Part shown: positions 8,131 through 15,739 of the stretch, in pieces | How the letters are laid out: every line of letters begins with the position of its first letter | Position numbering within the stretch: the stretch's first letter is position 1 | Assembly: GCF_002556545.1 (NCBI RefSeq) | Contig: NZ_CP022685.1 | Coordinates: 5,682,001 to 5,746,000 of the forward strand | Direction: 5' to 3' | Source: Streptomyces formicae | Lineage (GTDB): Bacteria > Actinomycetota > Actinomycetes > Streptomycetales > Streptomycetaceae | Length of the DNA stretch: 64,000 nucleotides | Notes under the pieces: generated by a model | Told to the model about the DNA's origin: nothing | What the model saw: the letters and a program-made list of their open reading frames with translations, nothing else | Database searches by the model: none | Program-made: the position numbers and the translations under genes

Positions 8131-8545
8131 CGTCGACCTCCCGATTGGCGCACGGGAGGACGGCTCTGTCCCCCGTGTGCCCTAGGGGGAGTCGTGGGCG
8201 AGGAGCCGGCTGTGCGGAGGGGGCTTCTCCGTGCCCCCGTGCGGTGGCGCGCTGCGCCCCGAGCGGTGCGCTCCTTGCCCCCGTGCATCGCCGATGCGCC
8301 GGACCACCACACCGTGCGGCTGCCGGTGTGGTGGTCCGGCGATCTCGTCGCGGCTCCCCTCGCGCCTGGTCCGGTCCGGATGCGGAGCGTGAACTCCCGG
8401 GTGACGGAGCGACGCGCAGCGAACGTGTCCCAACGTGTGATTTCCCCCTCGCTCTCCACCGTGAAACTGCCGGGTGCGCGATGCTGGGGATAACGTTCGT
8501 TCACTTGCCCCGCCGTTCGTGCGGTGTGGGGACATGGAGGCAGTG
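8131..8545. other. 415-bp divergent intergenic region with inverted and direct repeats
   Basis: I see no coding sequence here; the open frames lack ribosome sites and have shadow composition. It holds a 17-bp perfect inverted repeat (8297-8313 with 8325-8341, 11-base loop) and two AACGTGT copies 10 bases apart (8422-8428, 8432-8438), one helical turn, like a regulator site upstream of icmB. The long hairpin resembles a terminator although no convergent gene needs one. Confidence 0.6.
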
Positions 8546-8962
8546 ATGGGTGTGGCAGCCGGTCCGATCCGCGTTGTGGTCGCCAAGCCGGGGCTCGACG
8601 GGCACGATCGTGGGGCCAAGGTGATCGCGCGGGCGTTGCGGGACGCCGGTATGGAGGTCATCTACACCGGGCTGCACCAGACGCCCGAGCAGGTGGTGGA
8701 CACCGCCATCCAGGAGGACGCCGACGCGATCGGTCTCTCCATCCTCTCCGGAGCGCACAACACGTTGTTCGCGCGCGTCATCGAGCTGCTCAAGGAGCGG
8801 GACGCGGAGGACATCAAGGTGTTCGGGGGCGGGATCATCCCGGAGGCGGACATCGCGCCGCTGAAGGAGAAGGGCGTCGCCGAGATCTTCACGCCCGGGG
8901 CTACGACGACGTCGATCGTCGAGTGGGTCCGGGCCAACGTGCGGCAGACCGCCGGGGCGTAG
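8546..8962 (+). CDS. icmB: B12-binding small subunit of isobutyryl-CoA mutase (methylmalonyl-CoA mutase C-terminal family)
   Basis: A 138-residue stand-alone cobalamin-binding domain. The signature DGHDRG (D-x-H-x-x-G, with the His that ligates cobalt) is at about residues 19-24, followed by the typical [10 protein letters not shown] and FGGGIIPE segments. Free-standing domains of this length are the small subunit of coenzyme B12-dependent acyl-CoA mutases. In Streptomyces IcmB pairs with IcmA, encoded elsewhere, to interconvert isobutyryl-CoA and n-butyryl-CoA for valine catabolism and polyketide starter supply. ATG 8546 is chosen because GGAGG lies five bases upstream; ATG 8534 and an earlier frame are possible. 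A small subunit of another mutase cannot be excluded. Confidence 0.85.
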   Translation: MGVAAGPIRVVVAKPGLDGHDRGAKVIARALRDAGMEVIYTGLHQTPEQVVDTAIQEDADAIGLSILSGAHNTLFARVIELLKERDAEDIKVFGGGIIPEADIAPLKEKGVAEIFTPGATTTSIVEWVRANVRQTAGA

Positions 8963-8989
8963 GGCGTAGGGCGTAGGGCGTAGGGCGTA
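8955..8989 (+). repeat. Five tandem copies of GGGCGTA
   Basis: Five perfect 7-base units start inside the last codons of icmB and continue through its stop (8960-8962) into the space before the convergent DUF5691 gene. Only the first unit overlaps coding sequence, so the array can vary in length freely. Confidence 0.9.
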
Positions 8990-8997
8990 CGGCGCGG

Positions 8998-10584
8998 TCA
9001 GGGGGTCAGCTCCGTGGTGATCGCGGCTCTCAGGCGGAGCGTGGTCACCAGGCGTTGGAAGGCTTCCGACCAGTAGCCGCCCGCGCCGGGCGAGGCGTTC
9101 TCCGATTCGTCGGGGACGGCCGTGAGGGCCTCCAGGCGTACGGCCTCCGCGGGGTCCAGGCAGCGTTCCGCCAGGCCCATCACCCCGCTGAAGCTCCAGG
9201 GGTAACTGCCCGCGTCCCGGGCGATGTTCAGGGCGTCGACCACCGCGCGGCCCAGCGGCTCCGCCCAGGGGACCGCGCAGACGCCGAGGAGCTGGAAGGC
9301 TTCCGAGAGGCCGTGCGCGGCGATGAAACCCGCCACCCAGTCGGCGCGTTCCCGCGGGGGAAGGGACGCCAGGAGCTTGGCGCGTTCGGCCAGGGAGACC
9401 GCTCCTGGGCCCGCGGCGTCAGGGGACGCGGGAGTGCCGAGCAGCGCCCTGGACCACGCCGCGTCCCGCTGTCGTACGGCCGCCCTGCACCATGCCGCGT
9501 GCAGTTCGCCGCGCCAGTCGTCGGCCACCGGGAGCGCCACTATCTCGGTGGGCGTGCGGTTGCCCAGGCGGCCCTGCCAGCTGTTGAGCGGGGCCGAGTC
9601 CACCAACTGGCCCAGCCACCAGGAGCGTTCGCCACGGCCGGTGGGGGGCTTGGCGACGACGCCGTCCCTTTCCATGGCCGCGTCGCACTCGTGCGGGGCC
9701 TCCACGGTCAGTGTCGGCGTGCTCGCCACGTGGTCCACGGCCACGCAGGAGGCCGCACGGGCCGCCATCCGCGCGGCCAGGGCCGATGCGGGGAGCGCGG
9801 AGAGCAGTTCGGCGGCCGTGGCGCGGACGTTGCGGCTGCGGTCGGTGAGGGCCTCCTCAAGGAAGGGCTCGTCCGCTTCGCAGAGGCCCGTGCGGAGGGT
9901 GTCGAGGAACATCAGGCGGTCCTCCGCGCGCTCCGTCTGCCAGGTGGTGGACAGCAGGGCGCGGGCCGCTTGCGCGTCGTGCTCCCTGAGGGTGGTGAGC
10001 AGGGCGACCCGCTCGGCGAACAGGCCCTCCTCCCACAGTTGTTGAACCTGCGCCGTGTCCGTGGGGTCCGGGAGCGCCATGCCGCCGCCCGGGGTGGAGC
10101 GCAGCGCGAACTTCCAGTCCGGGTTGAGGCGGGCCAGCCACAGGGCCCGGGGGCCCGCGAAGGTCAGTGCCTGGGGGCGCAGGTCCGTGCGTCCGCGTGC
10201 CGCGTTGAGCAGGGCGGGCAGCAGTTCGGGCGGCGCCCCGTAGCCCCGCGCGTTCGCCAGGGAGAGCCACTGGGGCAGGAGTTCCATCAGGTCCGGTGCC
10301 GCGCCCCTTCTGCCGCTGCCGCCGGAGCCCGGCTGGTCGGTGAGGAGCGTCGCGAGGCGTTGCCTCGCCGCGGGAGGCAACGGTGGCCTCGGGTCGTCGG
10401 CGGCGGGCTGGGGCGGTGCGGCCGCCGGGGCGGGGCGCAGACCGGCCCTGCGGCGTACGGTCTGTGCCGCCGCCTGGTCGAGGAGCGTGAGCGGTGCCTC
10501 CTTGCCGGGTGTGGAGAGCGCGCGGCGGTCCGTGCCGAGGAGGGCCGTGGTGACGAGCTCCTCCCAGGGCGTGAGCGCGGGCAT
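8998..10584 (-). CDS. DUF5691 family protein of the MoxR/VWA module
   Basis: A 528-residue soluble, helix-rich protein with no catalytic motif I recognise. I assign it to DUF5691 by its opening (TPWEELVTTALLGTDRR) and its constant partnership with SWIM, MoxR, DUF5682 and VWA genes. The region around residues 240-310 (EEALTDRSRNVRATAAELLSAL and following) reads like HEAT-type repeats, suggesting a scaffold or adaptor. The start ATG 10584 has AGGAGG five bases upstream; the open frame extends further 5' but overlaps the previous gene. It lies 17 bases downstream of the SWIM gene and is probably co-transcribed from the PafBC-type promoter at 11964-11986. The role is inferred from context only. 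Confidence 0.8.
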   Translation of the reverse strand: MPALTPWEELVTTALLGTDRRALSTPGKEAPLTLLDQAAAQTVRRRAGLRPAPAAAPPQPAADDPRPPLPPAARQRLATLLTDQPGSGGSGRRGAAPDLMELLPQWLSLANARGYGAPPELLPALLNAARGRTDLRPQALTFAGPRALWLARLNPDWKFALRSTPGGGMALPDPTDTAQVQQLWEEGLFAERVALLTTLREHDAQAARALLSTTWQTERAEDRLMFLDTLRTGLCEADEPFLEEALTDRSRNVRATAAELLSALPASALAARMAARAASCVAVDHVASTPTLTVEAPHECDAAMERDGVVAKPPTGRGERSWWLGQLVDSAPLNSWQGRLGNRTPTEIVALPVADDWRGELHAAWCRAAVRQRDAAWSRALLGTPASPDAAGPGAVSLAERAKLLASLPPRERADWVAGFIAAHGLSEAFQLLGVCAVPWAEPLGRAVVDALNIARDAGSYPWSFSGVMGLAERCLDPAEAVRLEALTAVPDESENASPGAGGYWSEAFQRLVTTLRLRAAITTELTP

Positions 10585-10601
10585 CCTTGCCTCCTGAGGT
10601 G

Positions 10602-11957
10602 TCAGCACAGCGGGATCGTTCCTTCCGCGTCCTTCGGCCAGGCCGCCAGCGGGGTGAAGCCGCGGTGGCCGCACTCCCCGAACACCGTGAGCGGTGCGCC
10701 GCCGGACAGCGCCACCAGGCGCCACAGGCCCGGTCGGGACGCGGCCGACGGGGAGAGGGGGAGCGCCAAGTCCTCTTCAGGGTCCGTCAGTTGCCAGCCG
10801 TCCGTGGACTGGGTCGGGGTGACGTCGGCCAGGGTCACGGGGTGCGACTCCAGCCAGGGGTCCTTTCGCAGGGCCTCTCCGTAGTGGGCCGTCGCCTCGG
10901 ACACGCGGACGCCCGGTGGGCGCAGCGGTGTGGGGGCCGGGGCGGTGAACTGCTCGCCGAGGTCCGCGCGGAGCCGGATCCCGCCCGGGTACCACGACAG
11001 TGCGGCGTCGAGGGCCAGGCCCACCGGCAGCGCGAGCGACGGGGCCCGGCCCGCCGCCCCGTAGGAGAGAAGCAGTGCCGTGCGGCCCGATTCCGTGCCG
11101 TACATCCATATGCGGCGCGTGGTGAGCTTGCTGTCCGCCGTGTCGTACTGCGCGAGCACCAGCCAGTGGTCCCGCAGGGGCGGCCCCTGGGGCTGGGCGG
11201 GCAGGCCGACGCGGGAGCGGACCGTGGCGGCCAGCTCGTCCGGCAGCTCTTCGCGGTGCAGCCAGCCCTGGTCGAGGAGGTGCAGGAGCGCGCACTCCTC
11301 AAGGAGACGGACCGGCCAGCCGTGGCCCGAGGACGGGATCGCCCCCAATTCGCGCACGCGCGCGGCCAGTCCGGGAGCCTGCGCGTCGACCATGCGGGCG
11401 GCTGTCTCCTCCCACAGGCCGTACCCCGTCTGCTCGGCCGCCGCCGTGCCGCCGCGCAGCAGGTCGGACAGGCGCTGCTCCAGCTCCGTCACGCCCGCAG
11501 TGATCCGCTCGGCCCGCTTCTCCGCGCGGCGGTGTGCCGCTTCGGGGTCGGCGGGGGTGGACGATGGGGGCGAACTCCGCTTCTCCGCCGTTCTCTTACG
11601 GCGCGTCGCCAGCCACTCCTCCGCCCAGGCCGGAGGCTCGCCCTCCGGCACCGTGCCGTCCTGGCCCGCCCAGACGAGCAACAGTCCGAGCGCGTGCTTG
11701 CACGGGAACTTGCGGCTCGGACAACTGCATTTGTACGCCGGGCCGGCCGCCTCTCCCGCGCACGTGATGTCGACGACCGTCTGATACGGCTTGCTGCCAC
11801 TGCCCTTGCACAGGCCCCACACCGTCCCCTCGCCAGAACTGCCCGCCTCCGACCATGGTCCTGCGACACCGAGTTTGCTGCCCGCCTTGCGTGACGGGGC
11901 ATCAGGAGCCAGTGCCAGCACCTGATCCGCCGTCCAGCGCACCCCCTGCTGAGTCAT
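10602..11957 (-). CDS. SWIM zinc-finger protein (YehQ-like)
   Basis: A 451-residue protein with a SWIM zinc finger near residues 75-87 (CSCPSRKFPCKH, the C-x-C-x(n)-C-x-H pattern). SWIM fingers mediate DNA or protein contacts in recombination-linked and chromatin proteins. The rest is helical with charged Arg/Glu stretches (about 120-160) and a long C-terminal region of unknown fold. In E. coli, yehQ encodes a SWIM protein next to MoxR and VWA genes, as here. ATG 11957 falls exactly at the predicted start site of its PafBC-type promoter, and no convincing ribosome site precedes it. The mRNA is therefore probably leaderless. The next gene, DUF5691, follows after 17 bases. Confidence 0.88.
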   Translation of the reverse strand: MTQQGVRWTADQVLALAPDAPSRKAGSKLGVAGPWSEAGSSGEGTVWGLCKGSGSKPYQTVVDITCAGEAAGPAYKCSCPSRKFPCKHALGLLLVWAGQDGTVPEGEPPAWAEEWLATRRKRTAEKRSSPPSSTPADPEAAHRRAEKRAERITAGVTELEQRLSDLLRGGTAAAEQTGYGLWEETAARMVDAQAPGLAARVRELGAIPSSGHGWPVRLLEECALLHLLDQGWLHREELPDELAATVRSRVGLPAQPQGPPLRDHWLVLAQYDTADSKLTTRRIWMYGTESGRTALLLSYGAAGRAPSLALPVGLALDAALSWYPGGIRLRADLGEQFTAPAPTPLRPPGVRVSEATAHYGEALRKDPWLESHPVTLADVTPTQSTDGWQLTDPEEDLALPLSPSAASRPGLWRLVALSGGAPLTVFGECGHRGFTPLAAWPKDAEGTIPLC

Positions 11958-11963
11958 GTCTCG

Positions 11964-11986
11964 AAGGTAGGTGCCGCCACTGACAA
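11964..11986 (-). promoter_or_regulatory. PafBC/RecA-NDp-type promoter of the SWIM-DUF5691 arm
   Basis: On the minus strand TTGTCAGTGGC (11986-11976), a 6-base spacer and TACCTT (11969-11964) fit the RecA-independent damage promoter TTGTCRGTGGC-N6-TANNNT perfectly. Counting seven bases past the -10 puts the start site at 11957, the A of the SWIM gene's ATG. It forms an inverted pair with the motif at 12036-12046. Confidence 0.8.
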
Positions 11987-12035
11987 TCGACCGGGAAGCG
12001 GTCATCGGTGCAGGTCAGAGGCTTGCTCGGGGCGA

Positions 12036-12058
12036 TTGTCAGTGGCGTGGTGCACGGT
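12036..12058 (+). promoter_or_regulatory. PafBC/RecA-NDp-type promoter of the MoxR-DUF5682-VWA arm
   Basis: TTGTCAGTGGC at 12036-12046 is identical to the core on the other strand 50 bases away. After a 6-base spacer the -10 is CACGGT, which keeps A2 and T6 but not the first T, so basal activity may be weaker than for the divergent arm. The predicted start near 12065 leaves a 46-base leader with GGAGGGGG before ATG 12111. Confidence 0.68.
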
Positions 12059-12110
12059 GGAGACACATCCGGGCCAGATGCGTCCGGACGAGCTGGAGGG
12101 GGATCGCTCC

Positions 12111-13289
12111 ATGACCGTTTCCGTCGACTCGACGACGTCCGCGACCGCGAACGGGCCCGTGCCCGCGACTGATTCCGTGACTGATTCCGCGAGCGGTTCC
12201 GTGAGCGGCGCGGAGGTCCTGCGGCCGCATGCCGAGGACGCGTTCGCCGACGAACTCGCCGCGCTCGGCGCGCAGGACGACCGGCCGCGTCCCGCCCGCT
12301 GGAAGCTCTCGCCGTGGGCCGTCGCGACGTACCTGCTCGGCGGCACGCTGCCCGACGGGACCGTGATCACACCGAAGTACGTGGGGCCGAGGCGCATCGT
12401 CGAGGTCGCCGTCACCACGCTCGCCACCGACCGCGCCCTGCTCCTGCTCGGCGTGCCGGGGACCGCCAAGACCTGGGTGTCCGAGCATCTGGCCGCCGCG
12501 GTCAGCGGGGACTCGACCCTGCTCGTGCAGGGCACGGCGGGCACCCCCGAGGAAGCCATCAGGTACGGCTGGAACTACGCGCAGTTGCTCGCGCACGGGC
12601 CGAGCCGCGACGCGCTCGTGCCCAGCCCCGTCATGCGCGCCATGTCCGAGGGCATGACGGCGCGGGTCGAGGAGCTGACCCGCATCCCCGCCGACGTGCA
12701 GGACACGCTGATCACGATCCTGTCGGAGAAGACCCTGCCGATCCCGGAGCTCGGGCAGGAGGTGCAGGGCGTGCGCGGCTTCAACCTCATCGCCACCGCC
12801 AACGACAGGGACCGCGGCGTCAACGACCTGTCGAGCGCGCTGCGCCGCCGGTTCAACACCGTCGTCCTGCCGCTGCCGGAGAGCGCGGACGCCGAGGTCG
12901 ACATCGTCGCGCGCCGCGTCGACCAGCTCGGCACGTCACTCGAACTGCCCACAGGGCCTGAGGGGTTCGACGAGATCCGGCGCGTCGTCACCGTCTTCCG
13001 CGAGCTGCGCGACGGCGTCACCACCGATGGGCGTACGAAGGTGAAATCGCCCAGCGGCACGCTGTCGACCGCCGAGGCCATCTCCGTCGTCACCAACGGC
13101 CTCGCGCTCGCGGCCCACTTCGGGGACGGCGTGCTGCGCCCCGGTGACGTCGCGGCGGGCATCCTCGGCGCCGTCGTGCGCGACCCGGCGGCGGACCGCG
13201 TGATCTGGCAGGAGTACCTCGAAGCGGTCGTGCGCGAGCGCGACGGGTGGAAGGACTTCTACCGTGCCTGCCGCGAGGTGAGCGCGTGA
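12111..13289 (+). CDS. MoxR-family AAA+ ATPase (YehL-like)
   Basis: A 392-residue AAA+ ATPase of the MoxR group, probably the YehL subfamily. MoxR ATPases work as chaperones or remodellers with VWA-domain partners. Visible motifs are Walker A GVPGTAKT (114-121), sensor 1 IATAN (227-231) and RRRF (245-248) with the arginine-finger position. The Walker B site reads ARVEELTR (184-191), so the usual DE is EE, a conservative but notable change. The first 60 residues are Ser/Thr-rich and probably disordered. ATG 12111 has GGAGGGGG upstream; the earlier in-frame TTG would lie inside the promoter. Its stop overlaps the DUF5682 start (GTGA), implying coupled translation and a stable complex with the two following products. 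Confidence 0.9.
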   Translation: MTVSVDSTTSATANGPVPATDSVTDSASGSVSGAEVLRPHAEDAFADELAALGAQDDRPRPARWKLSPWAVATYLLGGTLPDGTVITPKYVGPRRIVEVAVTTLATDRALLLLGVPGTAKTWVSEHLAAAVSGDSTLLVQGTAGTPEEAIRYGWNYAQLLAHGPSRDALVPSPVMRAMSEGMTARVEELTRIPADVQDTLITILSEKTLPIPELGQEVQGVRGFNLIATANDRDRGVNDLSSALRRRFNTVVLPLPESADAEVDIVARRVDQLGTSLELPTGPEGFDEIRRVVTVFRELRDGVTTDGRTKVKSPSGTLSTAEAISVVTNGLALAAHFGDGVLRPGDVAAGILGAVVRDPAADRVIWQEYLEAVVRERDGWKDFYRACREVSA

Positions 13290-15739
13290 CGACGGCACGG
13301 GAGCCGCTGCTGCTCGGGGTGCGGCACCACGGTCCGGGATCCGCGCGTGCGGTGCGGGCCGCGCTCGAGGAGGGGCGGCCCGGGGTCGTCCTGGTCGAGG
13401 GGCCGCCCGAGGCCGACGCCCTGGTGGCGCTCGCCGCCGACGAGGGGATGCGGCCGCCGGTCGCGCTGCTCGCGCACGTGGTGGACGAGCCCGGCCGTTC
13501 GGCGTTCTGGCCGCTCGCGGAGTTCTCTCCGGAGTGGGTGGCCATCCAGTGGGCGCTCGGCCAGGGCGTGCCGGTGCGGTTCATCGACCTCCCCGCGGCG
13601 CACTCGCTCGCCCTGCGCGCCGAGGAGCGGAGCGAGGACGAGAGCAAGGGGGAGGGCGAGCCCGAAGGCGAAGGTGAGGGTGAGGGTGAGGGTGAGGCCG
13701 AAGGCGAGGGGGGAGCGGAGGGTGGCCGGGATGATGTGCGGATCGATCCCCTCGCCGTGCTCGCCGAGACCGCCGGGTACGACGACCCCGAGCGCTGGTG
13801 GGAGGACGTCGTCGAGCACCGGGGACCCGGCGACGACGCGTTCGCACCGTTCGAGGCGCTCGGCGACGCCATGACGGCGCTGCGCGAGGAGTACGGGGAC
13901 GGCGGGCACGCGCGCGACCTGACGCGCGAGGCCTACATGCGCATCCAAGTGCGCGCGGCGCAGAAGGAGTTCGGGGCGGGCGGGGTGGCCGTGGTGTGCG
14001 GCGCCTGGCACGTTCCCGCGCTGCGGCGGAAGGTCACGGTGACCGCCGACCGCGCGCTGCTCAAGGGCCTGCCCAAGGTGAAGGCCGAGATGACGTGGGT
14101 GCCCTGGACGCACCGCAGGCTCTCCCGCACCAGTGGGTACGGCGCGGGAATCACGTCACCCGGCTGGTACGGCCACCTGTTCGGCGCCCCCGACCGGCCC
14201 GTCGAGCGCTGGATGACGAAGGTCGCGGGGCTGCTGCGCGCCGAGGACAGGCCGGTGTCGTCCGCGCACGTCATCGAGGCGGTGCGGCTCGCCGACACGC
14301 TCGCCGCGATGCGGGGGCGGCCGCTGGCGGGGCTCACCGAGGCGACCGATGCCGTACGGGCGGTGATGTGCGAGGGCTCCGACGTGCCGCTCGGGCTCGT
14401 GCACGACAGGCTCGTCGTCGGGGACGTCCTGGGGGAGGTGCCCGACGCGGCGCCCGCGGTGCCGTTGCAGCGCGACCTCACCCGGATACAGCGCAGGCTG
14501 CGCCTCAAACCGGAGGCGCTGGAGCGGCAGTTGGAGCTCGACCTGCGCAAGGAGACCGACGCCGCGCGCAGCACCCTGCTGCACCGGCTCAGGCTGCTCG
14601 GCATCGGCTGGGGCGATCCGGCCGCGTCCCGGGGGAGTACGGGCACGTTCCGGGAGACCTGGCGACTGCGCTGGGATCCTGAGCTGTCCGTGCGGGTCGC
14701 GGAGGCGGGGGTGTGGGGGACCACGGTGCTCGGCGCGGCCACGGGCAGGGCGTCGGCCGACGCGGTCGAGGCGGTCGCCCTCGCCGATGTCACCTCCCTC
14801 GCGGAGCGGTGTCTGCTCGCCGAGCTGCCGGACGCGCTGCCCGTGGTGATGCGGGTGCTCGCGGACCGGGCGGCGCTGGACACGGACGTTGGCCACCTCG
14901 CACAGGCGCTGCCCGCGCTGGTGCGGTCCCTTCGGTACGGGGATGTTCGGGGGACCGGCACGGAGGCGCTCGGCGAGGTCGCCCTCGGGCTCGCCGAGCG
15001 GGTCTTCGTCGGGTTGCCGCCTGCGTGCGCGGGGCTCGACGCGGACGCGGCACTGGCCATGCGGGGGCATGTCGACGTGGTGCACCAAGCGGTCGGGCTG
15101 CTGGGCGAGCTGGCGTCGTCGTCGGCTACGGGCGACGCCCAGGACGTCCGCGTCCGGTGGTACTCCGTGCTGCGGAAGCTCGCTGGGCGGGAGGCCGTCG
15201 CCGGAGTCGTACGCGGGCGGAGTGTGCGGTTGCTCCTGGACGGCGGGGAGTTGGGGGACGAGGACGTCGCCCGGCTCATGGGGCTCGCGCTCTCCCGGGG
15301 AAGCGCGCCCGCCGAGGGCGCCGCCTGGATCGAGGGGTTCGTCGGGGGCGCGTCCGGCGGCGGGATGCTGCTCGTGCACGACGAGCGGCTGCTCGGACTG
15401 GTCGACGACTGGCTGAGCGGGGTCTCCGGCGACGCGTTCACCGACGTACTGCCACTGCTGCGGCGCACGTTCTCGGCGTACGAGCCAGGGGTGCGGCGGA
15501 CGTTGGGGGAGCTGGTGCGGCGTGGTCCCGGCGGGGGGTCGTCCGGCGCGGTGGCCACGGTCGCGGGAGGGATACCCGGGTTCGATCCGGAGATCGACGC
15601 GGTGCGGGCGGATGCGGTGCTGGCGGTTGTGGAGTTGCTGCTTGGGGCTGGGGCTGGGGCTGGGGCTGGGGCTGGGGCCGGGACGGGGTCCGGGGCCGGT
15701 GCGGGTGATCACAACGACCTTGTGGGGGTGGGCCGATGA
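13286..15739 (+). CDS. DUF5682 family protein (YehM-like), possible TraB/TIKI/ChaN-type hydrolase
   Basis: An 817-residue cytoplasmic protein that I place in DUF5682, as in E. coli yehM. The N-terminal 250 residues carry GVRHHG (11-16), VLVEGP (35-40) and GAWHVP (239-244). That is the GxxH...E...GxxH pattern of the TraB/TIKI/EreA/ChaN superfamily, some members of which are metal-dependent proteases or esterases. This is my inference and not an established activity. A Glu-Gly repeat (about 121-145) interrupts that domain. The long C-terminal part is helical, with a Gly-Ala repeat near 790-803. The GTG start at 13286 overlaps the MoxR stop, and the TGA at 15737-15739 overlaps the VWA start, so the three are translationally coupled. 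Confidence 0.85.
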   Translation: MTTAREPLLLGVRHHGPGSARAVRAALEEGRPGVVLVEGPPEADALVALAADEGMRPPVALLAHVVDEPGRSAFWPLAEFSPEWVAIQWALGQGVPVRFIDLPAAHSLALRAEERSEDESKGEGEPEGEGEGEGEGEAEGEGGAEGGRDDVRIDPLAVLAETAGYDDPERWWEDVVEHRGPGDDAFAPFEALGDAMTALREEYGDGGHARDLTREAYMRIQVRAAQKEFGAGGVAVVCGAWHVPALRRKVTVTADRALLKGLPKVKAEMTWVPWTHRRLSRTSGYGAGITSPGWYGHLFGAPDRPVERWMTKVAGLLRAEDRPVSSAHVIEAVRLADTLAAMRGRPLAGLTEATDAVRAVMCEGSDVPLGLVHDRLVVGDVLGEVPDAAPAVPLQRDLTRIQRRLRLKPEALERQLELDLRKETDAARSTLLHRLRLLGIGWGDPAASRGSTGTFRETWRLRWDPELSVRVAEAGVWGTTVLGAATGRASADAVEAVALADVTSLAERCLLAELPDALPVVMRVLADRAALDTDVGHLAQALPALVRSLRYGDVRGTGTEALGEVALGLAERVFVGLPPACAGLDADAALAMRGHVDVVHQAVGLLGELASSSATGDAQDVRVRWYSVLRKLAGREAVAGVVRGRSVRLLLDGGELGDEDVARLMGLALSRGSAPAEGAAWIEGFVGGASGGGMLLVHDERLLGLVDDWLSGVSGDAFTDVLPLLRRTFSAYEPGVRRTLGELVRRGPGGGSSGAVATVAGGIPGFDPEIDAVRADAVLAVVELLLGAGAGAGAGAGAGTGSGAGAGDHNDLVGVGR
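15644..15679 (+). repeat. GGGGCT hexamer array inside the DUF5682 gene
   Basis: Five perfect GGGGCT units and one GGGGCC unit encode alternating Gly and Ala near the C-terminus. Units of six bases keep the frame, so length changes would add or remove Gly-Ala pairs without disrupting the protein. Confidence 0.88.

Noticed and set aside
8480..8520. LexA-type SOS box (AACGTTCGTT) before icmB
   Set aside because: It lacks the CGAAC-N4-GTTCG symmetry of the actinobacterial SOS box, and icmB has no DNA-repair role.
8131..8545. 149-codon frame on the plus strand in the divergent region
   Set aside because: It has no ribosome site, runs into the icmB start and has shadow composition.
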